Below are positions 1-8,554 of a DNA stretch of 64,000 bases, piece after piece (positions within the stretch are counted from its first letter, which is position 1; each line of letters starts with the position of its first letter). Source of the DNA: Oligoflexia bacterium. Its GTDB lineage: Bacteria; Bdellovibrionota; UBA1018. The stretch is taken from assembly GCA_031292385.1 (NCBI GenBank), contig JARLHE010000051.1, positions 1 to 64,000 on the forward strand. Direction: 5' to 3'. The position numbers and the translations under genes are program-made. A model generated the notes under the pieces. The model had not been told where the DNA came from. It saw nothing but the letters and a program-made list of their open reading frames with translations, and made no database searches.

Positions 1-491
1 ATCTTTCGCTGGCCGTGGCTGACGAAATTCAAGACATCGACTCGCTCCACGCCTTGCTTGAGCAGGCTGTAAAGCGCGTGCGAATCCTTTGCCTGAAACA
101 TGGCGACAAAAAGATCGATCGGCTGGATTTCGTCTTTGCCGGCGGATTGAACTTGAAACAACGCGCGCTGAATGAGCCGTTGGATGCTCAGGGTCGCGAC
201 CGGATGCTCGATGCGCTCTTCCTCGGAGCTGAGGGGCTCGGAAGGCTCGGCGCCGCCCGCGCTTCTTGGCTCCGGTCCGGGCGCCGCTTTCGGAATTTCC
301 GTCGTCAGATACGCTTCGAGCTCGCCCAAAAGCTTCGGTACTTCGCCGCCACAGGCCTCGATCGCTTCGGAAACCTGTCGTTCGGCGAGCAGACTCCAAA
401 GCACGTGCTCAAGCGTAAAATATTCATGCTCGTGCTCGACTGCATACCGAACTGCCCGATTCAAAACTGCTTCGGCCTTGCGACCAATCAT
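1..491 (-). CDS. clpA: ClpA, ATP-dependent Clp protease ATP-binding subunit (5' part only)
   Basis: This is the N-terminal 163 codons of ClpA; the gene runs off the left edge. ClpA is the AAA+ unfoldase that feeds substrates to the ClpP protease in the cytoplasm. The visible part is the double Clp-N repeat domain: it starts MIGRKAEAVLNRAVRYA, has the 'EYFTLEHVLWSLL' motif of repeat one and 'TLSIQRLIQRAL' of repeat two, with a charged Ser/Glu/Pro linker between. No Walker motif falls inside the window. The ATG at 491 is preceded by a good GAGGAG ribosome site about 8 nt upstream. clpS lies 42 nt upstream on the same strand, the usual clpS-clpA order, which supports the assignment over ClpB or ClpC. 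Confidence 0.93.
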   Translation of the reverse strand, partial: MIGRKAEAVLNRAVRYAVEHEHEYFTLEHVLWSLLAERQVSEAIEACGGEVPKLLGELEAYLTTEIPKAAPGPEPRSAGGAEPSEPLSSEEERIEHPVATLSIQRLIQRALFQVQSAGKDEIQPIDLFVAMFQAKDSHALYSLLKQGVERVDVLNFVSHGQRK

Positions 492-533
492 TTTGAAAAC
501 TCCTCACCCTTTCGCCTGCGCGAAAGATGCCAT

Positions 534-839
534 TTACTGCGCTTCCACTGTGCAGCGCAAAGGAAAATCCTTTTTGCGAGCCGCCTCAGTCACTTGCAAG
601 GCCTTGGTCTCGGCGATTTCGAAGCTGTATATGCCGGCAAGGCCATAGCCAATCTGGTGAATGCGCAGCGTAATCTCAGCCGCTTCGCTGGCCGATTTGT
701 GAAAAAAGCGGATCAAAACCTCAACGACGAACTCCATCGTCGTGTAATCGTCGTTGTGAAGCACCACCGCGTACTTGGGAGGTTGCGCGAGCCGGTCGCG
801 TGCGTCTACCGATTCGATGACTTCGGTTTCAGGTGCCAC
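534..839 (-). CDS. clpS: ClpS, adaptor for the ClpAP protease
   Basis: ClpS binds the N-domain of ClpA and delivers N-end-rule substrates to ClpAP. The 101-residue product matches the family in length and carries its signatures: 'VVLHNDDYTTMEFVVEVL' (the acidic N-degron pocket segment), 'H-Q-I-G-Y-G-L-A-G-I-Y' and the C-terminal 'FPLRCTVE'. Translation starts at GTG 839; the in-frame codons upstream reach a stop almost at once, so this is the only reasonable start near the family's N-terminus. No clear Shine-Dalgarno sequence precedes it. It is followed by clpA on the same strand, and it is divergent from the Doc-like gene with only 45 nt between them. Confidence 0.95.
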   Translation of the reverse strand: MAPETEVIESVDARDRLAQPPKYAVVLHNDDYTTMEFVVEVLIRFFHKSASEAAEITLRIHQIGYGLAGIYSFEIAETKALQVTEAARKKDFPLRCTVEAQ

Positions 840-884
840 ATATTTAGGTTAACATAAATAGGCTCGATATGCGAAAATGGCCAC

Positions 885-1418
885 ATGCCATTTGACGCAC
901 TTCGCAGACAACTTGAAATCGCTCGCTTCGACCGCGCCATGGAAGTCGCGGAAAGCCTTGCGGCTTGCCGAGCCTTGCTCACCACGACCGAACTTGCGCG
1001 CATCAACACGATCTTGACCGGCAAAGACGATCAGAGCACCGATCCGTGGCGTCAGGATCCGGTCACGATCACGTTACCGTCCGGCAGGGTCGAGACCCTC
1101 AAAGTGATCGCCGATTCGAAAATCACCGCCCGGGAAAAACTGCATCGAGCGACGGAGCTTGCCGAAAGCGGAGCGCCGATCGAGGCCGCGGTTGACATTT
1201 ATGCCGGACTGGTTCTTTCCCACGTTTTCGTCGATGCGAACCGCCGCACGGCGGCCTTGGCCGCGCATTACTTCCTGAATCGTTACGGCGTGCCCGTCTC
1301 AGGCCTGGCCCTGCACGAAATCGGCCTGGGCGATTTGCGCGAGGAAGGCCAAATCGAGTCCTTGCGCGAAACCATCGCGCAGATGGCGAAATTCGGCCAA
1401 AAACGGAACAAGAAATAG
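885..1418 (+). CDS. Doc/Fic-family protein without a visible antitoxin partner
   Basis: A 177-residue protein carrying the Fic-fold active-site motif HxFxDxNxR. The visible form is H113-V-F-V-D117-A-N119-R-R121-T, followed by the helix 'AALAAHYFLNRYGV'. This resembles Doc (HxFxDANKR) more than AMP-transferring Fic (HPFxxGNGR), with Lys replaced by Arg at the position before the final Arg. Doc proteins phosphorylate EF-Tu and act as toxins; whether this one does is unknown. The N-terminal ~100 residues are helical and do not match a domain I recognise. No Phd-like antitoxin gene lies next to it: the left neighbour is divergent clpS, and about 240 nt without a convincing gene follow. Confidence 0.85.
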   Translation: MPFDALRRQLEIARFDRAMEVAESLAACRALLTTTELARINTILTGKDDQSTDPWRQDPVTITLPSGRVETLKVIADSKITAREKLHRATELAESGAPIEAAVDIYAGLVLSHVFVDANRRTAALAAHYFLNRYGVPVSGLALHEIGLGDLREEGQIESLRETIAQMAKFGQKRNKK

Positions 1419-1655
1419 CTTACTGCAGCAAACGGACTATCGAACTCGCGGGTGCTGTAAGCGAAATTTCCGCGTGTTTTCGAGCGCGCGGGTTTATCAG
1501 GTTTTGGTTACGCGACCGCCGAAAAATAGAAAGGGTCATTCGCTGCGGGTCTGGCCGAATGAGGACGATTTGTCATCTTTAATCGCCGCGAGCAGTTCGC
1601 TACCGGCTGCCGTAATGCATAAAAATCAAGCGACGAACAAGCTTGAAATATGCGA

Positions 1656-2057
1656 TTAAAGACCAAGAAAATTCATATTTATGTCGAATGCTTTTCGAGT
1701 CACGCAGCCGACGGAGACTCCGTTAAAGCTCTCGATCTTGTCCAAAATGGCTTCGGCTTTTTCGTCGTGAGCCGAATAAGCGATAATCATCCCATCTAAA
1801 GGGATAGCCCGCCCATCGAGCGCGGCGTTGGCGTGATCAAATTGGGCAATCACTTTGAAACCATCAACTTTATTGAGCAGTTCTCGAATTTCCATCAGCA
1901 CAGTCTGCCCCTTTTCGGAGTCGATCCTTCGATAGCCCTGTACGAAAAAATTACTTTTGCAATGAATAACATCAAGCACTTCGGCGGTAGCCACGCGCGA
2001 CAGACCTAAAAAGATACCAATAGAAATACAGAGGTTCATAAGCGCTCTTTGAATCAT
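1656..2057 (-). CDS. Small exported protein of unknown function
   Basis: I do not recognise the family. The product (about 133 residues from the chosen start) begins MIQRALMNLCISIGIFLGL and has a typical Sec signal peptide with probable cleavage after 'VATA'. The mature part contains two cysteines that could pair and mixed alpha/beta character. An in-frame ATG 93 nt further upstream would put about 31 extra residues before the signal peptide and is less likely. Another ATG at 2039 would shorten the signal peptide. Ribosome-site support is weak for every start. It stands alone between intergenic stretches, so context gives no role. Confidence 0.6.
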   Translation of the reverse strand: MIQRALMNLCISIGIFLGLSRVATAEVLDVIHCKSNFFVQGYRRIDSEKGQTVLMEIRELLNKVDGFKVIAQFDHANAALDGRAIPLDGMIIAYSAHDEKAEAILDKIESFNGVSVGCVTRKAFDINMNFLGL

Positions 2058-2442
2058 TCGTTTATTGTATGACTGAAGAGACTGGAGCGCGCTCGGTAAT
2101 TTATACCGACAGTCCATTGCCCGCACCAAATTAACCAGAAAAATGGCCACAAATGATTATCGACAAAATCGCGTACATGAATACTGAAGGGTCCTGATCC
2201 ACAAGCGCGAAAATGTCCGACTCATTACGCGTTCGACATCCAGGTGCGATCTTCAAAATAAATATTGACGATATGTTTAGAGCACTCTGCCGAGCTTTGT
2301 TCGTCTGAAATTAAAATCACCCAAAACGCTCGTAAATGTTCGCTGTCGCAAAAAATCAGGCGTCATAATTTCCTTTCTTAAAATTCCAAAACGCACCCAA
2401 CAGCGGCCACGCCAGGGGCCCCGAAAAACGTATGTTACGGAT
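2058..2442. other. Intergenic stretch, AT-richer than its surroundings
   Basis: About 385 bases between the divergent exported-protein gene and the HNH gene. It holds only short unconvincing open frames and must contain the promoters of both neighbours. I see no clear -35/-10 pair and no strong hairpin beyond a short GGGGCCCC palindrome near 2416. Confidence 0.5.
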
Positions 2443-3378
2443 ATGCGCATGAATGAAAACATCAAAGTATTAGATGATCAAAGTTTGATTTCCTCGACTC
2501 GCGAGCTTGTGAAGCAGGAGCTGAAAATCACGGCCGAAATCCTTCACTACCTGCGTGAGATCGAACGCCGCAAGTTATTTGCCGATTTGGGTTACGGGTC
2601 GCTCTTTGAATTCTGCGTGCGCGAATTGAAATACTCCGAATCAGCCGCGCAGCGGCGGATCTCGAGCATGCGCCTCCTCAAAGAGCTGCCAGCTCTTGAA
2701 GCAAAGATCGAAACCGGAGCGCTTTCCCTGACCGTCGTCTCGCAAGCACAGACCTTTTTCAGGAACGAAGAAAAAGCCGGGAATCGACTGAATCCGGAGC
2801 AGAAAAAGGAAGTCCTATTGGAACTTGAAGGCGCGTCTTCACGCGAAGCCGAGAAAGTCTTGCTGACCAAGAGCAGCAAGCCGGAAGCTCATATCACCGA
2901 GCAAGTCAGGGCGATCACCGCCACTGTTTCTGAAGTAAAACTGGCCTTAAGCGAAGAAACGTTGAAAGACTTGGAACAACTCAAGGGCTTACTTGCTCAT
3001 CAGCATCCTCATCTGAGCTTGAGTGAGCTCGTGTCGATCTTGGCCAAAAAGATGCTCAACCAGCTCGATCCAGGCAAAAAAGAAGTTCAAACTCGTAAAG
3101 CCGCCAATCCACTGCCGGCGCCGGCAGTGCGAAAGCGCCAGTCCATTCCCGCGGCGGTTCAACGAGCGGTTTGGAAACGCGATGGCTCACGCTGCACACA
3201 TGTTCACTTGGGTCGACGTTGTGAATCGACATATCAGCTTCAGATCGATCATATTCTCGAAGTCGCCCGCGGCGGCGGCAATGAAATCGAAAATCTGAGG
3301 CTCGTGTGCCGGCAGCATAATATTCGCTCGGCGATGGACACTTTTGGAATAGACGAGATGGAGCGCTATTTAGCTTAA
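2443..3378 (+). CDS. HNH endonuclease-domain protein
   Basis: A 311-residue protein with a helical N-terminal region (about 1-150) and a C-terminal HNH nuclease domain (about 240-300). The HNH pattern is clear: 'AVWKRDGSRC', then 'QLQIDHILEVARGGGNEIEN' with the D-H catalytic pair, then 'NLRLVCRQHN'. The N-terminal region has the layout of the DUF222-like or 'HNH signature' proteins found in several copies in Bdellovibrio-type genomes. Biological role is unknown; these genes are not tied to an intron or prophage here. Start may be ATG 2443 or ATG 2449; the second has a better placed CGGA element. It is a single gene flanked by AT-richer DNA. Confidence 0.9.
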   Translation: MRMNENIKVLDDQSLISSTRELVKQELKITAEILHYLREIERRKLFADLGYGSLFEFCVRELKYSESAAQRRISSMRLLKELPALEAKIETGALSLTVVSQAQTFFRNEEKAGNRLNPEQKKEVLLELEGASSREAEKVLLTKSSKPEAHITEQVRAITATVSEVKLALSEETLKDLEQLKGLLAHQHPHLSLSELVSILAKKMLNQLDPGKKEVQTRKAANPLPAPAVRKRQSIPAAVQRAVWKRDGSRCTHVHLGRRCESTYQLQIDHILEVARGGGNEIENLRLVCRQHNIRSAMDTFGIDEMERYLA

Positions 3379-3497
3379 AATCGATTCAACCAAATACAAC
3401 GAAACTAGGGTTTCTGAATCAACTGAATTGATGCGTAGCGTTATTTGAATTAATGTGCCGCGCAAGTTGGTGTTCAAAACTTCTAATGGAGAAAAAT

Positions 3498-3902
3498 ATG
3501 AAAAAAACCATGACCGCGGCGCTGCTCTGCTCTTTCGCGTCCCTCAGCGCGTTCGCCAGCACGGACTACACCTGCGCCTTGACCCAAACGTTCGCGGGCA
3601 ATGCCCCTGAGCTGCGCACGGAAAAAAGCGATGTCTCGGTCGAGCATTCGTTTTTCGACGGCAATAACCTTGTCGTCTATGTTTACGGAAAATCTAGCGG
3701 TCTGGCACCTGACAAAATTCCGCTAAACGCCCTGCAGCCTGATGCGGAAGCTACCCCGGGCGAGCTCTATTACGGCGATTACACGGTGGATGCCGGCCTC
3801 TTGTCCGGCGCCGCGACCGGCACGATCCTCATCAACAAAGCCCCGCTTCTTGGAATGGGATCGGCCATTGACTTCACCTTGAACTGCCAGCTCGTTCAAT
3901 AA
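3498..3902 (+). CDS. Small secreted protein of unknown function
   Basis: A 134-residue product starting MKKTMTAALLCSFASLSAFA, a textbook Sec signal peptide with predicted cleavage after 'AFA'. The mature protein has one cysteine near each end (in 'YTCALTQTF' and 'LNCQLVQ'), which suggests a disulfide-closed beta-rich periplasmic or secreted domain. I do not recognise the family. The start is ATG 3498 because a GGAG element lies 7-8 nt upstream; the longer open frame would place 15 unrelated residues before the signal peptide. The next gene is on the same strand 82 nt downstream and is also exported. Confidence 0.8.
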   Translation: MKKTMTAALLCSFASLSAFASTDYTCALTQTFAGNAPELRTEKSDVSVEHSFFDGNNLVVYVYGKSSGLAPDKIPLNALQPDAEATPGELYYGDYTVDAGLLSGAATGTILINKAPLLGMGSAIDFTLNCQLVQ

Positions 3903-3984
3903 CTCGCTCTATGTCTCGTTGAACAGAATCTCAACTGTAAAAATTCAGGATATACCGATAGAAATATATTAATATCTTTCCGAG

Positions 3985-5007
3985 GTGAAATCTCTGCTTT
4001 CTTTTAAGGGCGCCGTCAAGGCATTGGTACCGGTATGGCTCGCAGTGGAGTTGCTCGTCGCTTGCGCGTTCGCGGACGGAGCAACAACGGATCCCTATCT
4101 GCCCGACGCCGTGGTGCCGAATGGGCCCCACAAGGGACTGCCCATCTACGCCAAACGTAAGCGCCCCCTCGTCATTCTCCCGCCCGAAAAGGCAGCGCAT
4201 TATGACCCTGATCCAGAAAATTTGGTTTTCGCGAATTTTTACTCGGAAGGGAAGCTTTGGATCGCCAGTCTTCCAAAAAACGCGGTCGAGTCCGTCATCT
4301 TCCAAATTGACGAGGATCACTCGATGGGCATAAAGCCTCTTATCTCGCACGTACAGCTTCGCTTCAAACTCAAACAAGGAAGAGAACTGCGCTTATTCCC
4401 TCAATCCGGAGCGTCTCCAAAGAACGCCTCGGTAAACGACATCGTCCTCAGTGCGGAAACCACCATGCCCAAGGGGGTTGATTTCAGCCTAGTTAAAGGC
4501 TTTCTGAATCATTACGTTCGAACCGTGAGACTGCTCAGTTCAGCCGATGCTTTCAAAATTGGAGCGGTGATGTCTCATCATCGCTTCGAGCAAGTACTTC
4601 TCTCCATGGACGACGCGAAAAAGTCTCAACTCTTGGAGCAGGCGATACGCCTGAGCGATGAATCGCAATTCAAAATAATGTATCATACCGCGGTCAAAAA
4701 CTGCAGTACGTTCGTATTTTGCGACTTATTTGGGAACGTGTTTCAGTCAGACTCCGACGCCAAAGTCGCCAAAAAAGTCAAAGTACCGTTACTCACTTTT
4801 GGTCCTTTATTGAAGACAAACCTAAGACGTCGAGGCCTGATTGATCCGGTGACGAATGGGCGGCTACCGGACTGGAATGACGAATGGTCTGATCGCATTC
4901 CTGCCGGATCGAGGATCTCAAAAAAGTCGACCGTTGATTGTATAAAGACTTTGTTAACTGAAGGCTTTAAAAAATGGACCGGAAAAATATCCGAAATGCG
5001 GCCCTAA
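3985..5007 (+). CDS. Exported protein resembling the DUF4105 / Lnb N-terminal periplasmic domain
   Basis: A 340-residue exported protein starting at GTG 3985, with a hydrophobic N-terminus (about residues 9-30) that is a probable signal peptide. The segment 'YHTAVKNCSTFVFCDLFGN' (about residues 230-248) recalls the conserved Asn-Cys motif of DUF4105, a papain-like thiol family that includes the N-terminal domain of the Lnb apolipoprotein N-acyltransferase. That similarity is by eye and uncertain. No C-terminal membrane domain of Lnb is present. It ends four bases before the convergent ettA stop. Nothing in the context gives a substrate. Confidence 0.8.
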   Translation: MKSLLSFKGAVKALVPVWLAVELLVACAFADGATTDPYLPDAVVPNGPHKGLPIYAKRKRPLVILPPEKAAHYDPDPENLVFANFYSEGKLWIASLPKNAVESVIFQIDEDHSMGIKPLISHVQLRFKLKQGRELRLFPQSGASPKNASVNDIVLSAETTMPKGVDFSLVKGFLNHYVRTVRLLSSADAFKIGAVMSHHRFEQVLLSMDDAKKSQLLEQAIRLSDESQFKIMYHTAVKNCSTFVFCDLFGNVFQSDSDAKVAKKVKVPLLTFGPLLKTNLRRRGLIDPVTNGRLPDWNDEWSDRIPAGSRISKKSTVDCIKTLLTEGFKKWTGKISEMRP

Positions 5008-5010
5008 CAT

Positions 5011-6696
5011 TTACTCATGAACGAGTTTCTTGAATTTCACCCGATGCGGCTGCGTCGCCTCCGCGCCTAACCGCCGCTTCTTGTCTTCTTCGTAATCCTG
5101 GAAGTTGCCTTCGAAGAAGGTGACTTTGGAATCACCCTCGAACGCCATGATGTGAGTACAGATACGATCCAAGAACCAGCGATCGTGGCTGATGATCATG
5201 GCGCAGCCGGCGTAATTGGACAGGGCCTCTTCAAGCGCGCGCAGGGTGTTGACGTCCAAATCGTTCGTGGGCTCGTCGAGAAGCAAAAGGTTTCCGCCCG
5301 ATTTCAGCATTTTGGCCAGATGCACGCGGTTTCGCTCACCGCCCGAGAGCATCCCGACCTTTTTCTGCTGGTCGCTCCCGCTGAAATTGAAGCGCGCGCA
5401 ATAGGCGCGCGAATTCACCTCGCGATTGCCGAGCAGGATCATTTCGTTTTTGCCGTCCGAGATCTCTTCCCAGACCGTCTTTTCCGGATCGAGCGCGTCG
5501 CGCGATTGATCGACGTAGGCGATCTTCACGGTATCGCCGATTCGGATCGTCCCGTCGTCCGGCTTCTCGCCCCCCGTGAGCATTCGGAAAAGGGTGGTTT
5601 TACCGACGCCGTTCCCGCCGATGATGCCGACGATCGCCGCCGGCGGAAGCATGAACGACAAATCATCGATCAAAAGCTTATCGTCGAACGCCTTGCGCAC
5701 GCCCTTGGCTTCGATCACGAGGTTGCCCAAGCGCGGCCCGGGCGGAATGTAAATTTCCATCTCATCGATCTTGTCCGGACGATCCTCGGACAGAAGTTTT
5801 TCGTAAGCCGCCACGCGGGCCTTGCTCTTGGCCTGGCGCGCGCGCGGGCTCATGCGAATCCAGTCAAGCTCGCGCTCCAGGGCTTTTTGGCGCTTCGTTT
5901 CCTGCTTCTCTTCAAGGGCCAGCCGCTTTTGCTTCTGATCGAGCCACGACGAATAATTGCCTTCCCACGGAATTCCATGGCCGCGATCGAGCTCCAAAAT
6001 CCAGCCCGCGATGTTGTCCAAGAAATAGCGGTCGTGGGTGACGGCGACCACGGTGCCTTGATATTGCTTCAAGAATTGCTCGAGCCAGCCCACCGACTCC
6101 GCGTCCAAATGGTTGGTCGGCTCATCGAGAAGCAGAATATCCGGCTTGCTGAGCAGAAGACGGCAAAGCGCCACGCGCCTTCTCTCGCCCCCCGAAAGTT
6201 TCGTGACCGCGCTATCGCCAGGCGGGCAGCGAAGCGCATCCATCGCGATATCCAGCGTGCGATCGATTTCCCAGCCGTTCGCGTGCTCGATTTTCTCCTG
6301 CAGGTCGCCCTGCTCGGTCAAAAGCTTTTCCATCTTGTCGGGATCGAGGTCGGGATTTGAAAATTCACCCGTGATTTGCTCGTAGCGCTTAAGCCATTTC
6401 ACCAGGTCACCCATGCCGGACGCCACGTTGTCGCGCACGCTGAGCTTTTCGTCGAGCTGGGGCTCTTGCGGAAGATAGCCGACGGTGATGCCGTCGCCCG
6501 GCTTGGCCTCGCCGTTGAAGTTCTTTTCCTGACCGGCCATGATTTTCATCAAGGTCGATTTGCCGGAACCATTCAGACCCAGAACGCCGATTTTCGCGCC
6601 GTAAAAAAACGAAAGGTAGATGTCCCGGAGAACCTGCTTGTTAGGCGGATAGATTTTTCCTACGCCCTGCATCGAAAAAGCAAATTTTTGCGCCAT
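5011..6696 (-). CDS. ettA: EttA, energy-dependent translational throttle ABC-F ATPase
   Basis: EttA binds the ribosomal E site and gates early elongation according to ATP/ADP levels. The 561-residue protein has two ABC cassettes without membrane segments: Walker A 'GLNGSGKST' and 'GGNGVGKTT', signatures 'LSGGERRRV' and 'LSGGERNRV', Walker B '[12 protein letters not shown]' and '[12 protein letters not shown]'. The N-terminal '[20 protein letters not shown]' is characteristic of EttA rather than Uup or YheS, and the length fits the ~555-residue family norm. The inter-cassette linker is Lys/Arg-rich, as expected for the P-site tRNA-interacting motif. It stands alone, divergent from the htrA-like gene. 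Confidence 0.96.
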   Translation of the reverse strand: MAQKFAFSMQGVGKIYPPNKQVLRDIYLSFFYGAKIGVLGLNGSGKSTLMKIMAGQEKNFNGEAKPGDGITVGYLPQEPQLDEKLSVRDNVASGMGDLVKWLKRYEQITGEFSNPDLDPDKMEKLLTEQGDLQEKIEHANGWEIDRTLDIAMDALRCPPGDSAVTKLSGGERRRVALCRLLLSKPDILLLDEPTNHLDAESVGWLEQFLKQYQGTVVAVTHDRYFLDNIAGWILELDRGHGIPWEGNYSSWLDQKQKRLALEEKQETKRQKALERELDWIRMSPRARQAKSKARVAAYEKLLSEDRPDKIDEMEIYIPPGPRLGNLVIEAKGVRKAFDDKLLIDDLSFMLPPAAIVGIIGGNGVGKTTLFRMLTGGEKPDDGTIRIGDTVKIAYVDQSRDALDPEKTVWEEISDGKNEMILLGNREVNSRAYCARFNFSGSDQQKKVGMLSGGERNRVHLAKMLKSGGNLLLLDEPTNDLDVNTLRALEEALSNYAGCAMIISHDRWFLDRICTHIMAFEGDSKVTFFEGNFQDYEEDKKRRLGAEATQPHRVKFKKLVHE

Positions 6697-6785
6697 GGTC
6701 GTGAATTAAAACATATTCGTTCACCGCTGGCAATCGCCGTCATTCCGCTTGCAGCGCACAGCCACGCGGGTTTAAAAGACGGAGC

Positions 6786-7874
6786 ATGAAAATCGTCAAA
6801 ACAGTTTTGACCACGGCCCTTTGCGCGCTCATCGGCGCCCAGGCAATCCCGGCCGCCAGCTCCATCGTCGCGCCGGCCGATCTTCCCGATCTGGTCGAAA
6901 AAATCCTACCCGGCGTCGTCAATATCAGCTCCACGACCGTCACCAACTATCAAGTTTTCGGCATGGATGAATTTCTGAGGCTTTGGGGAGTGCCGCAGGA
7001 ACGAAAGCAGACCTCGCTGGGCTCCGGGTTCATCATCGACGACGACGGCTATGTTTTAACCAATAACCACGTCGTGGCCCATGCCACTGAAGTCCTGGTC
7101 ACACTTTACGACAAGCGGAATTTCAAAGCGAAGATCATCGGTAAAGACGATAAGCTGGATTTGGCCCTGCTCCAGATTCGCGGACCGAACCACAAACTTC
7201 CCGCCGGCATTTCCCCGGTTCCGCTCGGGGATTCCGAAAAAGTCCGGATCGGGGAATCCGTTTTCGCCGTGGGCAACCCGTTTGGGTTTCAACACACGGT
7301 CACCGCGGGAATCATCAGCGCGAAGAACCGGACGATCGGCCAGGGGCCCTTCGACAATTTCCTGCAAACGGATGCCTCGATCAATCCCGGCAATTCCGGC
7401 GGCCCGCTTTTTAACCTCAAAGGAGAAGTGATCGGCATCAACTCCGCGATCATCTCGAAGACGGGCCAGAGCGGCGGGCTGGGCTTCGCGATACCAATCA
7501 AGGCGGCCAAAGATATTATTCCGGACCTGAAGCGCTACGGACGCGTACCCAGGCCTTGGCTTGGCGTCCTTGGCCAGACGATCACGCCGGCGCTGGCTCA
7601 TATGTACAGCCTGCAAGTCGAGCAAGGCGTCGCGATTTATAACCTGGTCGAGGGCGCGCCCGCCGACCATTCAGGGCTGATGCAGGGCGATCTGATCATT
7701 GGTATCGACGGACTGAAGGTTTCTGATATCTATGAGCTCGAGCGGGATCTCGCCAAGCATCGCCCGACGGAAAGCGCGCAGCTGGAAATTCTGCGCGGGC
7801 ACCGTAAACTAAACCTCACCGTTCAATTGGAAGAGCTGCCCCGGCTCGAGGATCTTCCACAAGGAATTATTTGA
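6786..7874 (+). CDS. HtrA/Deg-family periplasmic serine protease with one PDZ domain
   Basis: A periplasmic quality-control protease. Residues 1-24 form a signal peptide ending near 'IPAA'. The trypsin-like domain carries the triad His95 ('LTNNHVVAHA'), Asp125 ('DDKLDLALLQI') and Ser204 ('GNSGGPLF'). A single PDZ domain occupies about residues 265-345 ('GAPADHSGLMQGDLIIGIDG'). At 362 residues with one PDZ it is closer in layout to DegS or HhoB than to two-PDZ DegP/DegQ, but it has a cleavable-looking signal rather than an obvious anchor. It is tightly followed, with 2 nt spacing, by an unknown cytoplasmic gene. Confidence 0.95.
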   Translation: MKIVKTVLTTALCALIGAQAIPAASSIVAPADLPDLVEKILPGVVNISSTTVTNYQVFGMDEFLRLWGVPQERKQTSLGSGFIIDDDGYVLTNNHVVAHATEVLVTLYDKRNFKAKIIGKDDKLDLALLQIRGPNHKLPAGISPVPLGDSEKVRIGESVFAVGNPFGFQHTVTAGIISAKNRTIGQGPFDNFLQTDASINPGNSGGPLFNLKGEVIGINSAIISKTGQSGGLGFAIPIKAAKDIIPDLKRYGRVPRPWLGVLGQTITPALAHMYSLQVEQGVAIYNLVEGAPADHSGLMQGDLIIGIDGLKVSDIYELERDLAKHRPTESAQLEILRGHRKLNLTVQLEELPRLEDLPQGII

Positions 7875-7876
7875 TT

Positions 7877-8509
7877 ATGGAAACGCAATCTCGCAAAACC
7901 CATCCGGGAAAAAAATCGAGCCCACTGCCGCTCGACTACACCAAACTGGTGAATGGCGTCTTCGCCACGAATTTCGATGCCTCGCTCAAAGCCCTGGCCA
8001 AGCTTGCGAAGGGGAAATTCCGGTTTTCGACAACCGGTGGAATCTACCCTGACGAAGTGATTCTCCGCGTTTCGCTTCTCGAGGAAGGACAACTCGCCGC
8101 GACTTCGGTTTACGCAAGCTGCGACTTTGACTCCAAAGCCAGCACACCGACCATTCAAGACCTCCTCTCGGCGGGAGTCGACGCGGTCGGAGCCGTGTTC
8201 GCGCAACTTTTGGACCCCTCCGACGTTAAAACGCTCGGAAAAATCACCGATCGATCGCTGGCGGCGCTGGATAAGGCGCCGTTGGAGTGGACCGAAATTG
8301 AAATCGAACGAACGCGCGTTTGGGTGCGGGTCGATAAAGCTAACCCCGAAATCGATCGGATGACGGACGATTGGCTGGCAAAGAATGATCCCGAGCTCCA
8401 AGGCCTACTCGATGAGGAAGAGCGGGAAACCTCCGAGCTTTTTTTCACCGGTCCCAAAAACGTCGACGGCTCGAAGCCGGATGACGATGATTCCGGGAAC
8501 ATTCACTGA
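7877..8509 (+). CDS. Conserved-looking cytoplasmic protein of unknown function
   Basis: A 210-residue soluble protein that I do not recognise. It lacks a signal peptide or membrane segment. The N-terminus is basic, the middle is alpha/beta, and the C-terminus is strongly acidic ('PDDDDSGNIH'). ATG 7877 is preceded by AAGGA about 11 nt upstream, inside the end of the protease gene. The 2-nt spacing and same strand indicate co-transcription with the HtrA-type protease. The predicted location differs (cytoplasm versus periplasm), so a direct partnership is not implied. Confidence 0.85.
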   Translation: METQSRKTHPGKKSSPLPLDYTKLVNGVFATNFDASLKALAKLAKGKFRFSTTGGIYPDEVILRVSLLEEGQLAATSVYASCDFDSKASTPTIQDLLSAGVDAVGAVFAQLLDPSDVKTLGKITDRSLAALDKAPLEWTEIEIERTRVWVRVDKANPEIDRMTDDWLAKNDPELQGLLDEEERETSELFFTGPKNVDGSKPDDDDSGNIH

Positions 8510-8525
8510 TCGATCGGACAAACGA

Positions 8526-8548
8526 CTCAGCTAATTTTCTTGGCTGAG
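8526..8548. terminator. Possible short bidirectional terminator hairpin
   Basis: CTCAGC (8526-8531) pairs with GCTGAG (8543-8548) between two convergent genes. There is no clean T-run after it in either direction, so this is a weak call. Confidence 0.3.
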
Positions 8549-8554
8549 GGGCTA

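Noticed and set aside
15..857. A 280-codon plus-strand frame at the left edge
   Set aside because: It is antisense to clpA and clpS, which are recognisable and have a good ribosome site (clpA).
1474..1659. A 61-codon frame after the Doc-like gene
   Set aside because: No ribosome site, no motif and atypical composition; not supported as a gene.
2277..2465. A 62-codon minus-strand frame before the HNH gene
   Set aside because: It overlaps the HNH start and likely promoter region and has no coding support.
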